Under the pieces are notes generated by a model. The model saw only the letters and a list, made by a program, of their open reading frames with translations, ran no database searches and was not told where the DNA came from. Shown in pieces: positions 44,195-56,449 of a stretch of DNA of 64,000 nucleotides; the first letter of the stretch is position 1; every line of letters starts with the position of its first letter. The stretch covers positions 21,306,503 to 21,370,502 of the forward strand of contig CM019715.1 in NCBI GenBank assembly GCA_009760885.1. Direction: 5' to 3'. The position numbers and the translations under genes were made by a program. Source of the stretch: Achatina immaculata. Taxonomy: Eukaryota > Mollusca > Gastropoda > Stylommatophora > Achatinidae.

Positions 44195-45074
44195 TACTTT
44201 TACTACTACGAATACTACAATTATTACTACTGCTGCTGCTGCTCCTACTACTACTTCTACTACTACTACTTTTACTACTACTATTACTATTTCTGCTATC
44301 GCTACTACTACTGCTACTACTACTACTACTATTATAATTTCTACTACTGCTACTACTACTACTTCTACTAGTACTGCTGCTACTACTTCTGTTACTACTA
44401 TTACTACTACTACTACAACTATTACTACTACCGCTACTACTACTACTACTTCTATTACTACTACTATTACTTCTGCTACACCTACTACTTCCACTACTAC
44501 TTCTAATACTAATATAAATACTACTACTACTACTAGTACTATTACTACCACTTTTGTAACTAGTTCTATTACTACTACTACTTTACTTTTTACTTTTTAC
44601 TACTACTTCCAATATTACCACTACTACTTCTAATACTACTACTATTACTACTACTACTACTACATGTGCTACTGCTAATATTAATACTTCTACTACGTCT
44701 ACTACTATTAGTTCTACTACTACTGCTACTGCTTCTACTAGTACTATTACTGCTACTCCTTCTATTATTACTACTATTACTACTACTTTTATTATTACTA
44801 CTATTACTTCTGCTACTACTACTACTCCTACTACTTCCACTACTACTACTACTACTACTACTGCTTCTATTACCGCTACTACTAATACTTCTGTTATTTC
44901 TACTACTACTACTTCTATTACTACTAGAAATAATTCTTCTAATACTATTACTGCTACTATTTCTATTACTACGACTACTATTACAACTACTATTACTTCT
45001 GTTACTACTACTATTACTTCTGCTACTACTACTATTTTTACTACTACTACTACTACTACTTACGCTACTATCTA
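44195..45074. repeat. (TAC)n array, second block
   Basis: About 290 imperfect trinucleotides. The stretch 44460-44560 ('cctactacttccactactac') is a near copy of 43630-43700, showing block duplication between the arrays. Confidence 0.99.
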
Positions 45075-45094
45075 ACTGGGTAAGGATAGCTGTA

Positions 45095-45280
45095 ATACTA
45101 GTGGGGGTGGAGTCTGTTAAAGAAGTATTACGCTTCTTGCTGCTTCTTTTTAAGCTCTACTCAAGATCTGCATTACAGCCGTCAAAATCCGGTCCCATTT
45201 CGCTCTAAGCTGTGCTTCAATATCTTCACTGCATCAGCTGCAAGTAACATCCTGATCGCAGTTCAAGGGAGTTAGACCAA
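45095..45280 (+). mobile_element. Rep-A fragment between (TAC)n blocks
   Basis: 'gggtggagtctgttaaagaa' matches the VVES-KE segment. 'cactgcatcagctgcaagta' matches the far end. The left part of the element is missing, cut by the array. Confidence 0.6.
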
Positions 45281-45321
45281 CAACAACATACTACAACTGC
45301 AACTTATATCAGTTCATTACT

Positions 45322-46720
<1,399 letters not shown>

Positions 46721-48169
46721 GCTACAGGATAAAAACTTGGGCGATAAACAAATCTTTATTGAGGCCGCTCATGCTGACTTTAGTTAGTTTAGATTGGACG
46801 GCCGTTTAGGGCCTGATAGGACTTGGCTTGTCGGCCACGAACCGAAAGTTATGAGAAGGATATCAAACAATTTCCCCGAGTCAAGATTTTTAGTGGTGTG
46901 GCAACATCTCGTCGTCCAAACAAAGCCATGCCAAAAGCTTGAGCAAATTCCTACCCAAGTTCAGACAATGGTTTACAGAGCACGGTTTAGCTAGCGTCTT
47001 CCTGAACAATGAGAGGACAGCAAGAGTCTTCGGTAACTGCTACGTGTAGCGCGGAGTCCCTTGTTTCCAAAACAAAGATTTTGAAAGTTTTCAGAGGCAA
47101 GAATGCCTGGAAGAATTCACTGTCTTTGATGCTGTTTGTTTTGATGACATGGCCCCGATATGCACGCCGCGTGAAAGCGTTTTGTTTTTCCGCTTTCTCT
47201 TTTGATGAAAACAGGAAATGTTAATCACTCGCTGATCTCACACGATTTGCTATGATTACAAAGTAATCTCAGTTTTATCATTGTAGCAACGGACTCACAA
47301 GCATATCCCTCTTTAACCCTGTGTGTACCATTTCAACAACTGAATCATAGAAACAATGGACGCTATTCAAGAAGCAAGGGGAAATAATTTAAAATTTTTT
47401 CTTCTTATAACTTTTTTTTTTTGCCATATGCATGCGATTACTCAACTCTGTGAAAGGAGCCCTCAGCACCAACTTACTCAATTTCTCTGTTGCCTACAGC
47501 TTCCCTGCTAGCCCTCAAACGATTTGTGAAATAAAAAGCTAAAATAGCCCTGGCTTCCGGTTAGTTACCCTCGATAAACTGATGAGAGATGAAATGCGAC
47601 AGAAGTTCTCGGGTATTTAACATTCTGCCTAATCAGATTGGACCGAACCTTTCCCAGCGGCACATGATCTGGAGTGGTCCAGTCAATTCATCACAGCCCC
47701 ATCTGAACTGTCCCGGAATTGATTCTAACTTCCTTGTGGTGGTTATAACCCAATATGGCGTCCTCGAAGCTTCCTGTTCCGACTACGGTTTCCCGACTAA
47801 TCTTGTTAGCACGGGGGCCAAGTTCTGAATAAGCCAGCCAATCAGCGTTCAGAGATTTGTGTTGGAGAGGTGATGTCGGAGGTTTAAGCTGTATTGGATA
47901 TTGAGCGAAAGTTGAGGCTGCGAAGGTAAAAGTTCGATCCGACTAACTAGGTTAATATTCATGTCGCTGTGCGGTATTCTGTACCGCAGGGAGGGCTTCA
48001 TTATCTTCTGCTCCAAGATGCTCTTACAGTTAAAAAACCCGCCATGACCTTCTGTTTCGTACTTCAGGAGCGTGCGAGAATTTTGTATGGGACTGGGGTA
48101 ACATGAGCACGTGTTTCCTAGATTTTTAAAAAAAATTTAACGCTGATGTCCCGTAAAACCAGTCGTATC
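46721..48169. other. Unique sequence, no gene supported
   Basis: About 1.4 kb without repeats I recognise. At 47880-47950 'tattggatattgagcgaaag' and 'aagttcgatccgac' resemble an old tRNA-like SINE head. No coding evidence. Confidence 0.35.
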
Positions 48170-48370
48170 TAGATACTGTGATATGAAAGTTTATATACTG
48201 TGAAAGAAAAGTTACTGCGAGGGAAAAGCTTAGGTATAGTGAGAGAAAGGTTAAGATAGTGCGAGAGAAAAGTTTAGATACTGCGAGAGAAAAGTTTATG
48301 TGCAGCGAGAGAAAAGTTTAGATATTATGAGGGAATACTTTCGATATTGTGAAAGAAAAGTTTAGTGATA
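48170..48370. repeat. Degenerate 22-26-bp repeat
   Basis: About eight units around 'gcgagagaaaagtttagata'. Confidence 0.8.
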
Positions 48371-48464
48371 TGTTTCGACCGTTTTTCTTTTTTTATTTAC
48401 ACTAACTCGATGAGAACTCTAGAATTGTCGATGGTCCTTATAACCCGTTTGTGCGCATCTTTTA

Positions 48465-49116
48465 GCTGTGTGTGGCGTTCTGTTATGTTTCTGTTTTCTG
48501 TAATGTAGTATGGGCGTTCTGTCATGTTGTTACTTTTTGTAATATAGTAATGGCGTTCTGTCTTGTTTCTGTTTTCTGTACTGTAGTATGGGCGTTCTGT
48601 CATGTTGTTACTTTTTGTAATATAGTAATGGCGTTCTGTCTTGTTTCTGTTTTCTGTACTGTAGTATGGGCGTTCTGTCATGTTTTTTCTTTCTGTAAAG
48701 TAGTACTGAGGTTCTGTCATGTTTTTGTTTTCTGTAATGTAATACAGATAAGAGATAAGACAGATGACTGAACAACAACCAGTCTCATGGGTGATCAGGA
48801 AAAGAAGATGGACATATGTTGATCATTTGATGAGAAGAAATGATCAGAGAATCCCAAAACAAGCTATCAAGTGGAACACAACAGGCCGAAGAAAAAAAAG
48901 GCAGACCGCGTGAGACTCTGAAGAGGACATTATTAAGAGAGGCCAAATTAACAGGCATAAAATCCTTTGATGAGGTTGAAAGACTCGCCGAAGACAGGAA
49001 AAATTGGCGAACTACTTTGCGAGCCCTATGTGACGTTTAACGGCACAGGAAGGATATAAGATATAAGATAAGATAAGAATGTAATACAGGCGTTATGTCA
49101 TGTTTTTGTCTTGTGT
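48465..49116. repeat. 33-bp minisatellite (66-bp higher order), split by RTE-C
   Basis: Units 'ggcgttctgtcatgttttt' + 'ctgtaatgtagtat'. Two unit types alternate, giving a 66-bp period at 48500-48690. The array resumes at 49090 after the LINE. Confidence 0.9.
48748..49077 (+). pseudogene. RTE-C LINE insertion with 12-bp TSD
   Basis: It starts in the tail ('MTEQQPVSWVIRKRRWTYV') and continues 'GRRKKKGRPRETLK'-like sequence, 'LTGIKSFDEVERLAEDRKNW' and 'RTTLRALCDV*', ending '(gatataa)gataag'. Flanked by perfect 'aatgtaatacag' (48736-48747 and 49078-49089). Very like 30190-30508. Confidence 0.95.
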
Positions 49117-49127
49117 ATGTGAGGGAT

Positions 49128-49343
49128 GACTGACAACTCACTACCAAAAATAGCACTAAAATGGACACCACAGGGGAACAGAAGTAAGGGTAGACCAAAA
49201 GAGACATGGAGAAGAACAACAGAAAGGATGTTGAGCAATAGAGGGCTTACCTGGGCAAGAGCAGAAAAAAAGGCAAAGGACAGGCATTTGTGGAAAACCC
49301 TTGCGCAAATCCCATGTGCCCTGGGCACTTAAAATTCAGAGAG
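49128..49343 (+). pseudogene. RTE-F LINE insertion with 11-bp TSD
   Basis: 'MTDNSLPKIALKWTPQGNRS', 'KGRPKETWRRTTERMLSNRG', 'HLWKTLAQIPCALGT*', then a short GAGAG tail. The frame is intact over its 65 codons. Flanked by perfect 'atgtgagggat' (49117-49127 and 49344-49354). Confidence 0.95.
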
Positions 49344-49440
49344 ATGTGAGGGATTGTAGAGTGCCCTGGGCACTTAAAATTCAGAGAGATATGAGGGATT
49401 GTAGAGTGCCCTGGGCCTTAAAATTCAGAGAGGTGTGAAG
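49300..49440. repeat. Tandem copies of LINE tail plus target site
   Basis: Three copies of a unit of about 45 bp: 'gtgccctgggcacttaaaat' + 'tcagagagatgtgagggatt'. It joins the RTE-F end to the duplicated target, so it arose after insertion. Confidence 0.9.
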
Positions 49441-49499
49441 GATTGCAGTGAAAATCTCTATGTTCCATAGCGTCTACATGCAGTTGGGGTATGGAGTGT

Positions 49500-49735
49500 T
49501 AGTGCCTTAACATTTCAAGGCCACTAGTGTTTGAGGCAGTGATGCTAACACCTGGCCTAGCTGTCTTTGTTTTCCTAGAGAAATCATATGTAGCCATTTT
49601 TTTTAAGGCTGGGTTGACCCTGCTGCCGATTGGTCCGAAAAAAATCCGCCCGAATGCGAAATCACACCAGGGACCTTCTGATTGACAGATGAGTGCACTA
49701 ACCACTACACCACAGCGCCACCTACAGAGAAAGAT
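49500..49735 (-). mobile_element. SINE-2 copy
   Basis: Minus strand begins 'ggcgctgtggtgtagtggtt' with a perfect A box TGGTGTAGTGG. Diverged B box region 'aaggtccctggtgtgatttc'. Body 'cctaggaaaacaaagacagc' and 'gcctcaaacactagtggcc'. It matches 55365-55605. Confidence 0.8.
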
Positions 49736-49859
49736 AATAAAAAAAATTGTATTTTGGCAAAGATGGACGGGACACTGAAGAATAAAAGAGATACATGACA
49801 TCACTGACAGTATAAACACCACTGAATTATGCTTCCTGGAAAGAAAAAGATTATCGTGT

Positions 49860-49866
49860 GACTGGC

Positions 49867-49921
<55 letters not shown>

Positions 49922-49922
49922 T
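49860..49922. repeat. (GA)n microsatellite
   Basis: About 25 GA units with one shift. Confidence 0.98.
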
Positions 49923-49989
49923 AGAACCTTTCTGGGAAAGACCTGGAACACAAGCGAATGAATTCAGTTAAAGTACATAATAAGAAAAA

Positions 49990-50100
49990 GAACAAAATGG
50001 CTAATAAAGGTGCCAAAGGTATTGGAAATACGGGGCGAACACGGTATCCCCAATATGCCTTAATGGCTTTAAAAGACGGGGGGGGGGAACCTTTATTTTT
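49990..50100 (+). mobile_element. SINE-1 3' end
   Basis: 'ggtgccaaaggtattggaaa', 'ccccaatatgccttaatggc', ending 'aacctttatttttacc' next to Rep-A. Confidence 0.65.
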
Positions 50101-50104
50101 ACCT

Positions 50105-50440
50105 AAGGTGAGGCTCGTCCAATGAGGCGACCCATAGCTGATATGCTAGCGTCAGGGTTAGAGAACCATAGCTGACCAAGACCCTGTCCCACCTCTCCGT
50201 GGTACCCCCAGTAATAGACCTAGCCTGGCTAACGAGGCAGGGATCGCCATAGTCCCCATGGTGGTGGAGTCTGCTAAAGAAGCATTGCACACTCCCTGGA
50301 GTTTTATCTGTACTCTGGGACTGAAAAAGTATCTGCCATAACCCGCTCCCACGCCGATACGATGCTGTACCTCAACACCTTCACAGCATTGGCTGCAAAG
50401 AACCACAACTGGAATTTACAGGGAGTTCGTACAAATTTTA
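50105..50440 (+). mobile_element. Rep-A copy, near full length
   Basis: A plus-strand frame preserves pieces of GTPSNRPSLANEAGIAIVPM and VVESAKEALHTPWSF. It ends with 'gctgcaaagaaccacaactg' and 'tttacagggagttcgtac'. It contains a single copy of the unit that is amplified at 3768. Confidence 0.8.
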
Positions 50441-50694
50441 CCTAAGACATGGCAGCTTGAAATGGGAGACAAGTGCACGTTATGTACCCGTTTTAGTCTT
50501 CCAAACATTGTTCTTGTGTTTGTCCATTCTTTCCTTATAAACAGAATTTGGGCTCTTACTTGGCACACTTTTCAAAAGTGTGCACTATTCTTGGACCTGG
50601 AAAAAGTCAATGTTTAGAGCTTTGATAGAATTTTGCTGGTATTTTAATGTTTTATAAAGTAAGTATAAAATTCTTTATCAGAGCATGTAGCAGG

Positions 50695-51350
50695 AATAAG
50701 AGCTTGACTATAACATCCATTGTGAGAGATCAGGTAACAGCAATAAGAGCTTGACTATAACATCCATTGTGAGAGATCAGGTAACAGCAACAACAGCTTG
50801 AATATAACATCCATTGTGAGAGCAGTTAACAGCAAAAACAACTTGACTATAACATTCATTACGAGAGCAGTTAACAGCAAAAACAACTTGACTTTAACAT
50901 TCATTGTGAGAGCAGTTAACAGCAACAACAACTTGACTATAACATTCATTGTGAGAGCAGTTAACAGCAACAACAACTTGACTATAACATTCATTGTAAG
51001 AGCATGTAACAGGAATAAGAGCTTGACTATAACATTCATTGTGAGAGATCAGGTAACAGCAATAAGAGCTTGACTATAACATTCATTGTGAGAGATCAGG
51101 TAACAGCAATAAGAGCTTGACTATAACATTCATTGTGAGAGCAGATAGCAGCAACAACAGCCTGATTATAAAATTCGTTGTGAGGGCAGGTAACAGCAAC
51201 AACAACTTGACTATAACATTCATTGTGAGAGCAAGTAACAACAAGAACAGCTTAACTATAACATTCATTGTTAGAACAGATAACAGCAAGACCAATTTGA
51301 CTATATCATTCATTGTGAGAGCAAGTAACAACAAGAACCGCTTGATTATA
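50695..51350. repeat. 45-bp minisatellite
   Basis: About 14 units 'gttaacagcaacaacaactt' + 'gactataacattcattgtga' + 'gagca'. Related to the array at 56450. Confidence 0.95.
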
Positions 51351-51351
51351 A

Positions 51352-52310
51352 CATTCGTTCCTCGGTTCCTTGGTTTCTATCACATCAGGTTCCTCGGTTT
51401 CTATCACAACAGGTTAGTCAGGTTCCTCGGTTTCTATCACAGCAGGTTAGTCAGGTTCTAGGTTTGTATCACATCAGGTTAGTCAGGTTCCTCGGTTTCT
51501 ATCACATAAGGTTAGTCCAGTTCTTCGGTTTCTATCACATCAGGTTAGTCAGGTTCTTAGGTTTATATCACATCAGGTTAGTCAGGTTCTTAGGTTTATA
51601 TCACATCAGGTTAGTCACGTTCCTCGGTTTCTATCACATCAGGTTAGTCCGGTTCTTCGGTTTCTATCACATCAGGTTAGTCCGGTTCCTAGGTTTCTAT
51701 CACATCAAGTTAGTCCGGTTCTTCGGTTTCTATCACATCAGGTTAGTCCGGTTCTTCGGTTTCTATCACATCAGGTTAGTCCGGTTCCTCGGTTTCTATT
51801 ACATCAGGTTAGTCAGGTTCCTCGGTTTCTATTACATCAGGTTAGTCAGGTTCCTCGGTTTCTATTACATCAGGTTAGTCAGGTTCCTCGGTTTCTATTA
51901 CATCAGGTTAGTCAGGTTCCTCGGTTTCTATTACATCAGGTTAGTCAGGTTCCTCGGTTTCTATCACATCAGGTTAGTCCGGTTCCTCGGTTTCTATTAC
52001 ATCAGGTTAGTCAGGTTCCTCGGTTTCTATTACATCAGGTTAGTCAGGTTCCTCGGTTTCTATTACATCAGGTTAGTCAGGTTCCTCGGTTTCGATCACA
52101 TCAGGTTAGTCAGGTTCCTAGATTTCTATCACATCAGGTTCCTCGGTTTCTATCGCATCAGATTATTCAGATTCCTCAGCTTCTTTCACATCACGTTTGT
52201 CGGGTTTCTCGGCTTTTGTCACATCACGTTTGTCAGGTACATCACCTTCTGTCACGTCACTTTTATCAAGTTCCTCAGGTTCTATCACATCACTTTTGTC
52301 AGTTTCATCA
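51352..52310. repeat. 33-bp minisatellite, about 29 copies
   Basis: Units 'ggttcctcggtttctatcac' + 'atcaggttagtca', directly abutting the previous array. The 33-bp period keeps a plus-strand frame open for 326 codons (RFLGFYHIRLV repeats). I have no evidence that it is expressed. Confidence 0.95.
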
Positions 52311-52544
52311 GCTTTGTTACATCACGTTTTCTTACAAACACACACGCACAAGTAAAATTTTTTAAAACGCACGGTAGAAACTGTAAAATAGATAGTAATC
52401 CTTTTTCAGAAAAATTGAAGTTATTTACTCACACTAGATGCTGAGCCTCATGAAAAATGAAGGAGAAGAAATGAAAGCTTGGCCGTTACTTAATGTTATA
52501 TTATGTACAATGAATTCTGAGCTAAAAAAAAAAAAAAAACTGAA

Positions 52545-52885
52545 GAAAGTAATGAATGTTGAGTAAAATATTTGTAGAAAATAATGAATATTGAGTAAAA
52601 TATTTGTAGAAAATAATGAATGTTGAATAAAATATTTGTAGAAAAGTAGAAAATAATGAATGTTGAGTAAAATATTTGTAGAAAATAATGAATGTTGAGT
52701 AAAATATTTGTAGAAAGTAATGAATGTTGAGTAAAATATTTGTAGAAAATAATGAATGTTGAGTAAAATATTTGTAGAAAATAATGAATGTTGAGTAAAA
52801 TATTTGTAGAAAATAATGAATGTTGAGTAAAATATTTGTCGAAAATAATTAATGTTGAGTAAAATAGTTGTAGAGTAATGAATAG
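52545..52885. repeat. 32-bp minisatellite, about ten copies
   Basis: Units 'aaaataatgaatgttgagta' + 'aaatatttgtag'. Confidence 0.95.
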
Positions 52886-52989
52886 TCAGATAAATGTTTA
52901 CAGGAAGTTGCAGTCGAGGACTTCGGCTCTCTTCTGTAGCTGTTCAGCCTTGAATTATAGACAGTTTTGAGTTGCAGGGTGTCATGGGA

Positions 52990-53708
52990 ACAGTTTTATT
53001 CAGACTTCATCCATTTATCTCCTGAGCTATACTCACACTTCTTGGAAACTGCTTCGTTCATCCCCTGAGCTATACTCACACTTCTTGGAAACTGCTACGT
53101 TATTCCCCTGAGCTATACTCACACTTCTTATAAACTGCTTCGTTCATCCCCTGAGCTATACTCACAGTTCATGGAAACTGCTTCGTTCATCCCCTGAGCT
53201 ATACTCACACTTCATGGAAACTGCTACGTTAATCCCCTGAGCTGTACTCACACTTCTTGGAAACTGCTTCGTTCATCCCCTGAGCTATACTCACAGTTCT
53301 TGGAAACTGCTACGTTCATCCCCTGAGCTGTACTCACACTTCTTAGAAACTGCTTCGTTCATCCCCTGAGCTATACTCACACTTCATGGAAACTGCTACG
53401 TTAATCCCCGGAGCTGTACTCACATTTCTTAGAAACTGCTTCGTTCATCCCCTGAGCTATACTCACAGTTCTTGGAAACTGCTACGTTATTCCCCTGAGC
53501 TGTACTCACACTTCTTAGACACTGCTTCGTTCATCCCCTGAGCTATACTCACAGTTCTTGGAAACTGCTACGTTATTCCCCTGAGCTGTACTCACACTTC
53601 TTAGACACTGCTTCGTTAATCCCCTGAGCTATACTCACAGTTCTTGGAAACTGCTACGTTAATCCCCTGAGCTGTACTCACACTTCATTGAAACTGCTTC
53701 GTTCATTC
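52990..53708. repeat. 43-bp minisatellite with 86-bp alternation
   Basis: About 16 units 'cccctgagctatactcacac' + 'ttcttggaaactgcttcgtt' + 'cat'. 'gcttcgttcat' and 'gctacgttatt' unit types alternate for much of the array. Confidence 0.95.
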
Positions 53709-53944
53709 AAACCTCCACCTGGGGGAAGGGTTCGTGTGTTGTCCGGGTGGTGGAGCATACTGAGAAACTTGGTTCTTGGGTCCATACTGCAAATCAATTA
53801 GAACGGACTACTCTTTCGTTTCTCCGTGATATGCATTGTCCGCAGAGAAGTTAAGTCTGCATTTACAAGCAAGTCAATCAACAAAGCAAATAACAAGCTA
53901 CCCAACCAATCAGTCAAGCAGACGCTCAGCCATGCAAAGTTATC

Positions 53945-54535
53945 AACCAACCAATCAATCATTCATTCATTCATTTGCATGTCCCTTGTGGGACTTTGCC
54001 TCCCTAACAGCTCTCCCGTAGGCCTCTCGGTTGTGAGCAAAATACCCTGGTGCTGATGCATCCATCTGCAGATCATCAACGATGCCTTGCAGCCATCTTC
54101 GCCAATCAATCAGCCAAGCAAATTATCAACCAAACAATCATCTAGCCAATCAACCAACCAGCCCCCCCCCCAACCAACCAGTCAGCCAACTAGCCGACCA
54201 ATCAACCAGCCAGTCAACCAAACAATCAGCCAAGCATGTTATCAACCAAACAACCATCTAGCCAATCAACCAACCAGCCGCCCAACCAACCAGTCAGCCA
54301 GCCACCCAACAAACAAGCCAAAAAATCAACCAATCAATCAATCAGCCAGCCAGCCAACCAACCAGTCAACCAGCCAGTCAACCAATCAACCAACCAACCA
54401 GCCAACCAACCAATCAATCAAACACCCAGCTAAGAAGCCAACCAGCCAGCCACCCAAACAATCAACCAGTCAGCCAGCCAACCAGCTAACCAACAAACCA
54501 TGCAACCATCCAACCAGTCAGTCAGTCAATCTTGA
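53945..54535. repeat. (CAAC/CAGC/CAAT)n array, split by RTE-E
   Basis: Tetranucleotide-based repeats such as 'caaccaaccagccagccaat', with partial longer-range repeats ('accaaacaaccatctagcca'). Gln/Pro/Asn/Ser frames are artefacts. Confidence 0.9.
53970..54105 (-). mobile_element. RTE-E LINE 3' tip within the array
   Basis: Plus-strand (ATTC)n, then 'gcatgtcccttgtgggactt', to 'ttgcagccatcttcgcc'. 'caatcaatca' flanks both sides, but is ambiguous because it matches the array itself. Confidence 0.85.
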
Positions 54536-55282
54536 ATAGAGAACAGGTCCACGCATATTCAAACCAACAAGACGTAACTTTCTTATATAAACTCCTGGTT
54601 TCTTATAATCTATATCACACAGGGACAAACTGTCATCAATCTCTTCTTTAAACGAAGTATTCGGCACGAATGATAAGCCAAACGGTTGCTGCGAGCCTTT
54701 TCTTGCGCTAATCTCTTCTCACCGTTCGCGACATTAGCACCTTGACCAGCCAGCGATTAACAGAATTATCGTTCTTTGATGGGTTCATTCAGTGCCGGGA
54801 GTTGCGTCCCTGTAAAGTACAACTGTCAGGGGGGGCTGGATTAAATCTCAATGAACGACAAGTTAATCTTATCTGAAAGGATTAATTTTCTGTAGACGCA
54901 GTTGAAACTGTCCACGACAAACCTGCGAGCTTTATAGAAAGTCAACAAAATGTCGAGTGCTATCTCTGTCTACAGAGAATTGTGAGATCTGTCGAGTTTT
55001 TTTTCTGCTGGCCGAGTCACGTACAAGGGCAGTTACTGTGGTAATGGCACAGCTCTGACTTTTGTTTGCACTTAACACCTGGGAGAGTTTCAATAAATAC
55101 GGGAAGTGAAGGAACTTGAAAGTAAAATCCTACCTCATATCCTTATGTATGGATGGGTGTATTATGGTAGCATTTATGTGTCCTCTACAAGTTGTCATTT
55201 GGGTGATCTGAAAGTCAAGAACTGCGAGTGACACAATGATCCGTCCTGACTTGAACATTCCATCGACGAGAACAGTTGTGAT
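54536..55282. other. No gene seen
   Basis: Unique sequence without recognisable features. Confidence 0.3.
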
Positions 55283-55320
55283 AGGGATGAGAGAGAGAGA
55301 GAGAGAGGGGGGGGGGAGGG
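55283..55320. repeat. (GA)n plus G-run
   Basis: GA units followed by 'gggggggggaggggt'. Confidence 0.9.
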
Positions 55321-55364
55321 GTAAGGAGATGAAATAAAGGAGAGAGAAAAAAAAACAACCCCAA

Positions 55365-55605
55365 AAAAGCCGCGGTGGTGTAGGGATTAGTTTATTCGCC
55401 TGCTGATCATAAGGTCCCTGGTTCCATTTCGCACATGGACGGAAGTTTTTAAAAGACAGACCAGCATCGTGGATATCCAATAAATGGATACCTGCAGATT
55501 TCCTGGTAAAACAAAGGCAGCAAGAACAGGTGCTGGCACCCCTGCCTCAAAAACTGTAATGGCCCGAAAACACCCTTTTGGCATGCACATAACACGAGGC
55601 ATTAC
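55365..55605 (+). mobile_element. SINE-2 copy
   Basis: The head 'gccgcggtggtgtagggatt' has an A-box-like sequence. 'ggtccctggttccatttcgc' carries a B-box-like element. Body 'atttcctggtaaaacaaagg' and 'cccctgcctcaaaaactg'. Confidence 0.8.
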
Positions 55606-56020
55606 TTCATCTCTAGAAGGAGAAAAGACAGGTGCGCGAAAGCGCAGACATGTTTGTGTTTGCTAGACAATTCTGGGGACGCGATGTGTTGACAGGTCTA
55701 GAGCTTTCATTAGGCAGCCCGGCAGCTGCCTAAACCACAGAGTAGCGCAGTAGTGACCTTTGAGGAGCACAATTTTAAACCCATTACTTACTCTTCCCTG
55801 GTGAGCAAATAGGCTCGAATAGAAATCAGCTATTGGTGTAGGGTCTCCAGCTTTTGAAACAGGTGCTCTCGGTCGCTGATGCCATGGTGATGAAAACGTA
55901 ATGGAACTGCATCGAATATTGAGAGCTGGAACTACTTTTCATGTTTCCAGGAACAGACTTAACAAAACAATGACCTTTCTTGCACTTTACACTGAAATAT
56001 CCGCATTTAAAGAATATTCT
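55606..56020. other. No gene; hairpin at 55710-55733
   Basis: TTAGGCAGC (55710-55718) and GCTGCCTAA (55725-55733) form a perfect 9-bp stem with a 6-base loop CCGGCA. Confidence 0.5.
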
Positions 56021-56024
56021 ATTT

Positions 56025-56300
56025 GTAACCAGGCTGGGTGAGATGTCTACTTCTAGATATTTTCCAGTTTGTAACGAGGCTGGGTGAGATGTCTACTTCT
56101 AGATATTTTCCAGTTTGTAATGAGGCTGGGTAAGATGTCTACTTCTAGATATTTTCCAGTTTGTAATGAGGCTGGGTGAGATGTCTACTTCTAGATATTT
56201 TCCAGTTTGTAATGAGGCTGGGTGAGGTGTTCGCCTCTAAACATTTACCAGTTTGTAATGAGGCTGTGTGAAATGTCTACTTCTAAGTATTTTACTTATT
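56025..56300. repeat. 46-bp tandem repeat, about six copies
   Basis: Units 'gatgtctacttctagatatt' + 'ttccagtttgtaatgaggct', decaying to the right. Confidence 0.9.
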
Positions 56301-56449
56301 GTATCGAGGTTAGCTGAGATTTCTGTCTGCTTTTAAAGACCTCTCCGAAATTTTAACACAGCTATTTTAATCTTTTACTCTCTTGGCTGTGTTAGGCTGT
56401 ACTACGGGATCTGTCACAAAAACAACATCTGCTGAGAGCTTCAAGTTGG

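Noticed and set aside
47880..47960. Third tRNA-like SINE family
   Set aside because: Only a B-box-like 'gttcgatccgac' is convincing; no second copy found.
54087..54539. Gln/Pro/Asn-rich ORF
   Set aside because: Translation of the CAAC/CAGC/CAAT array.
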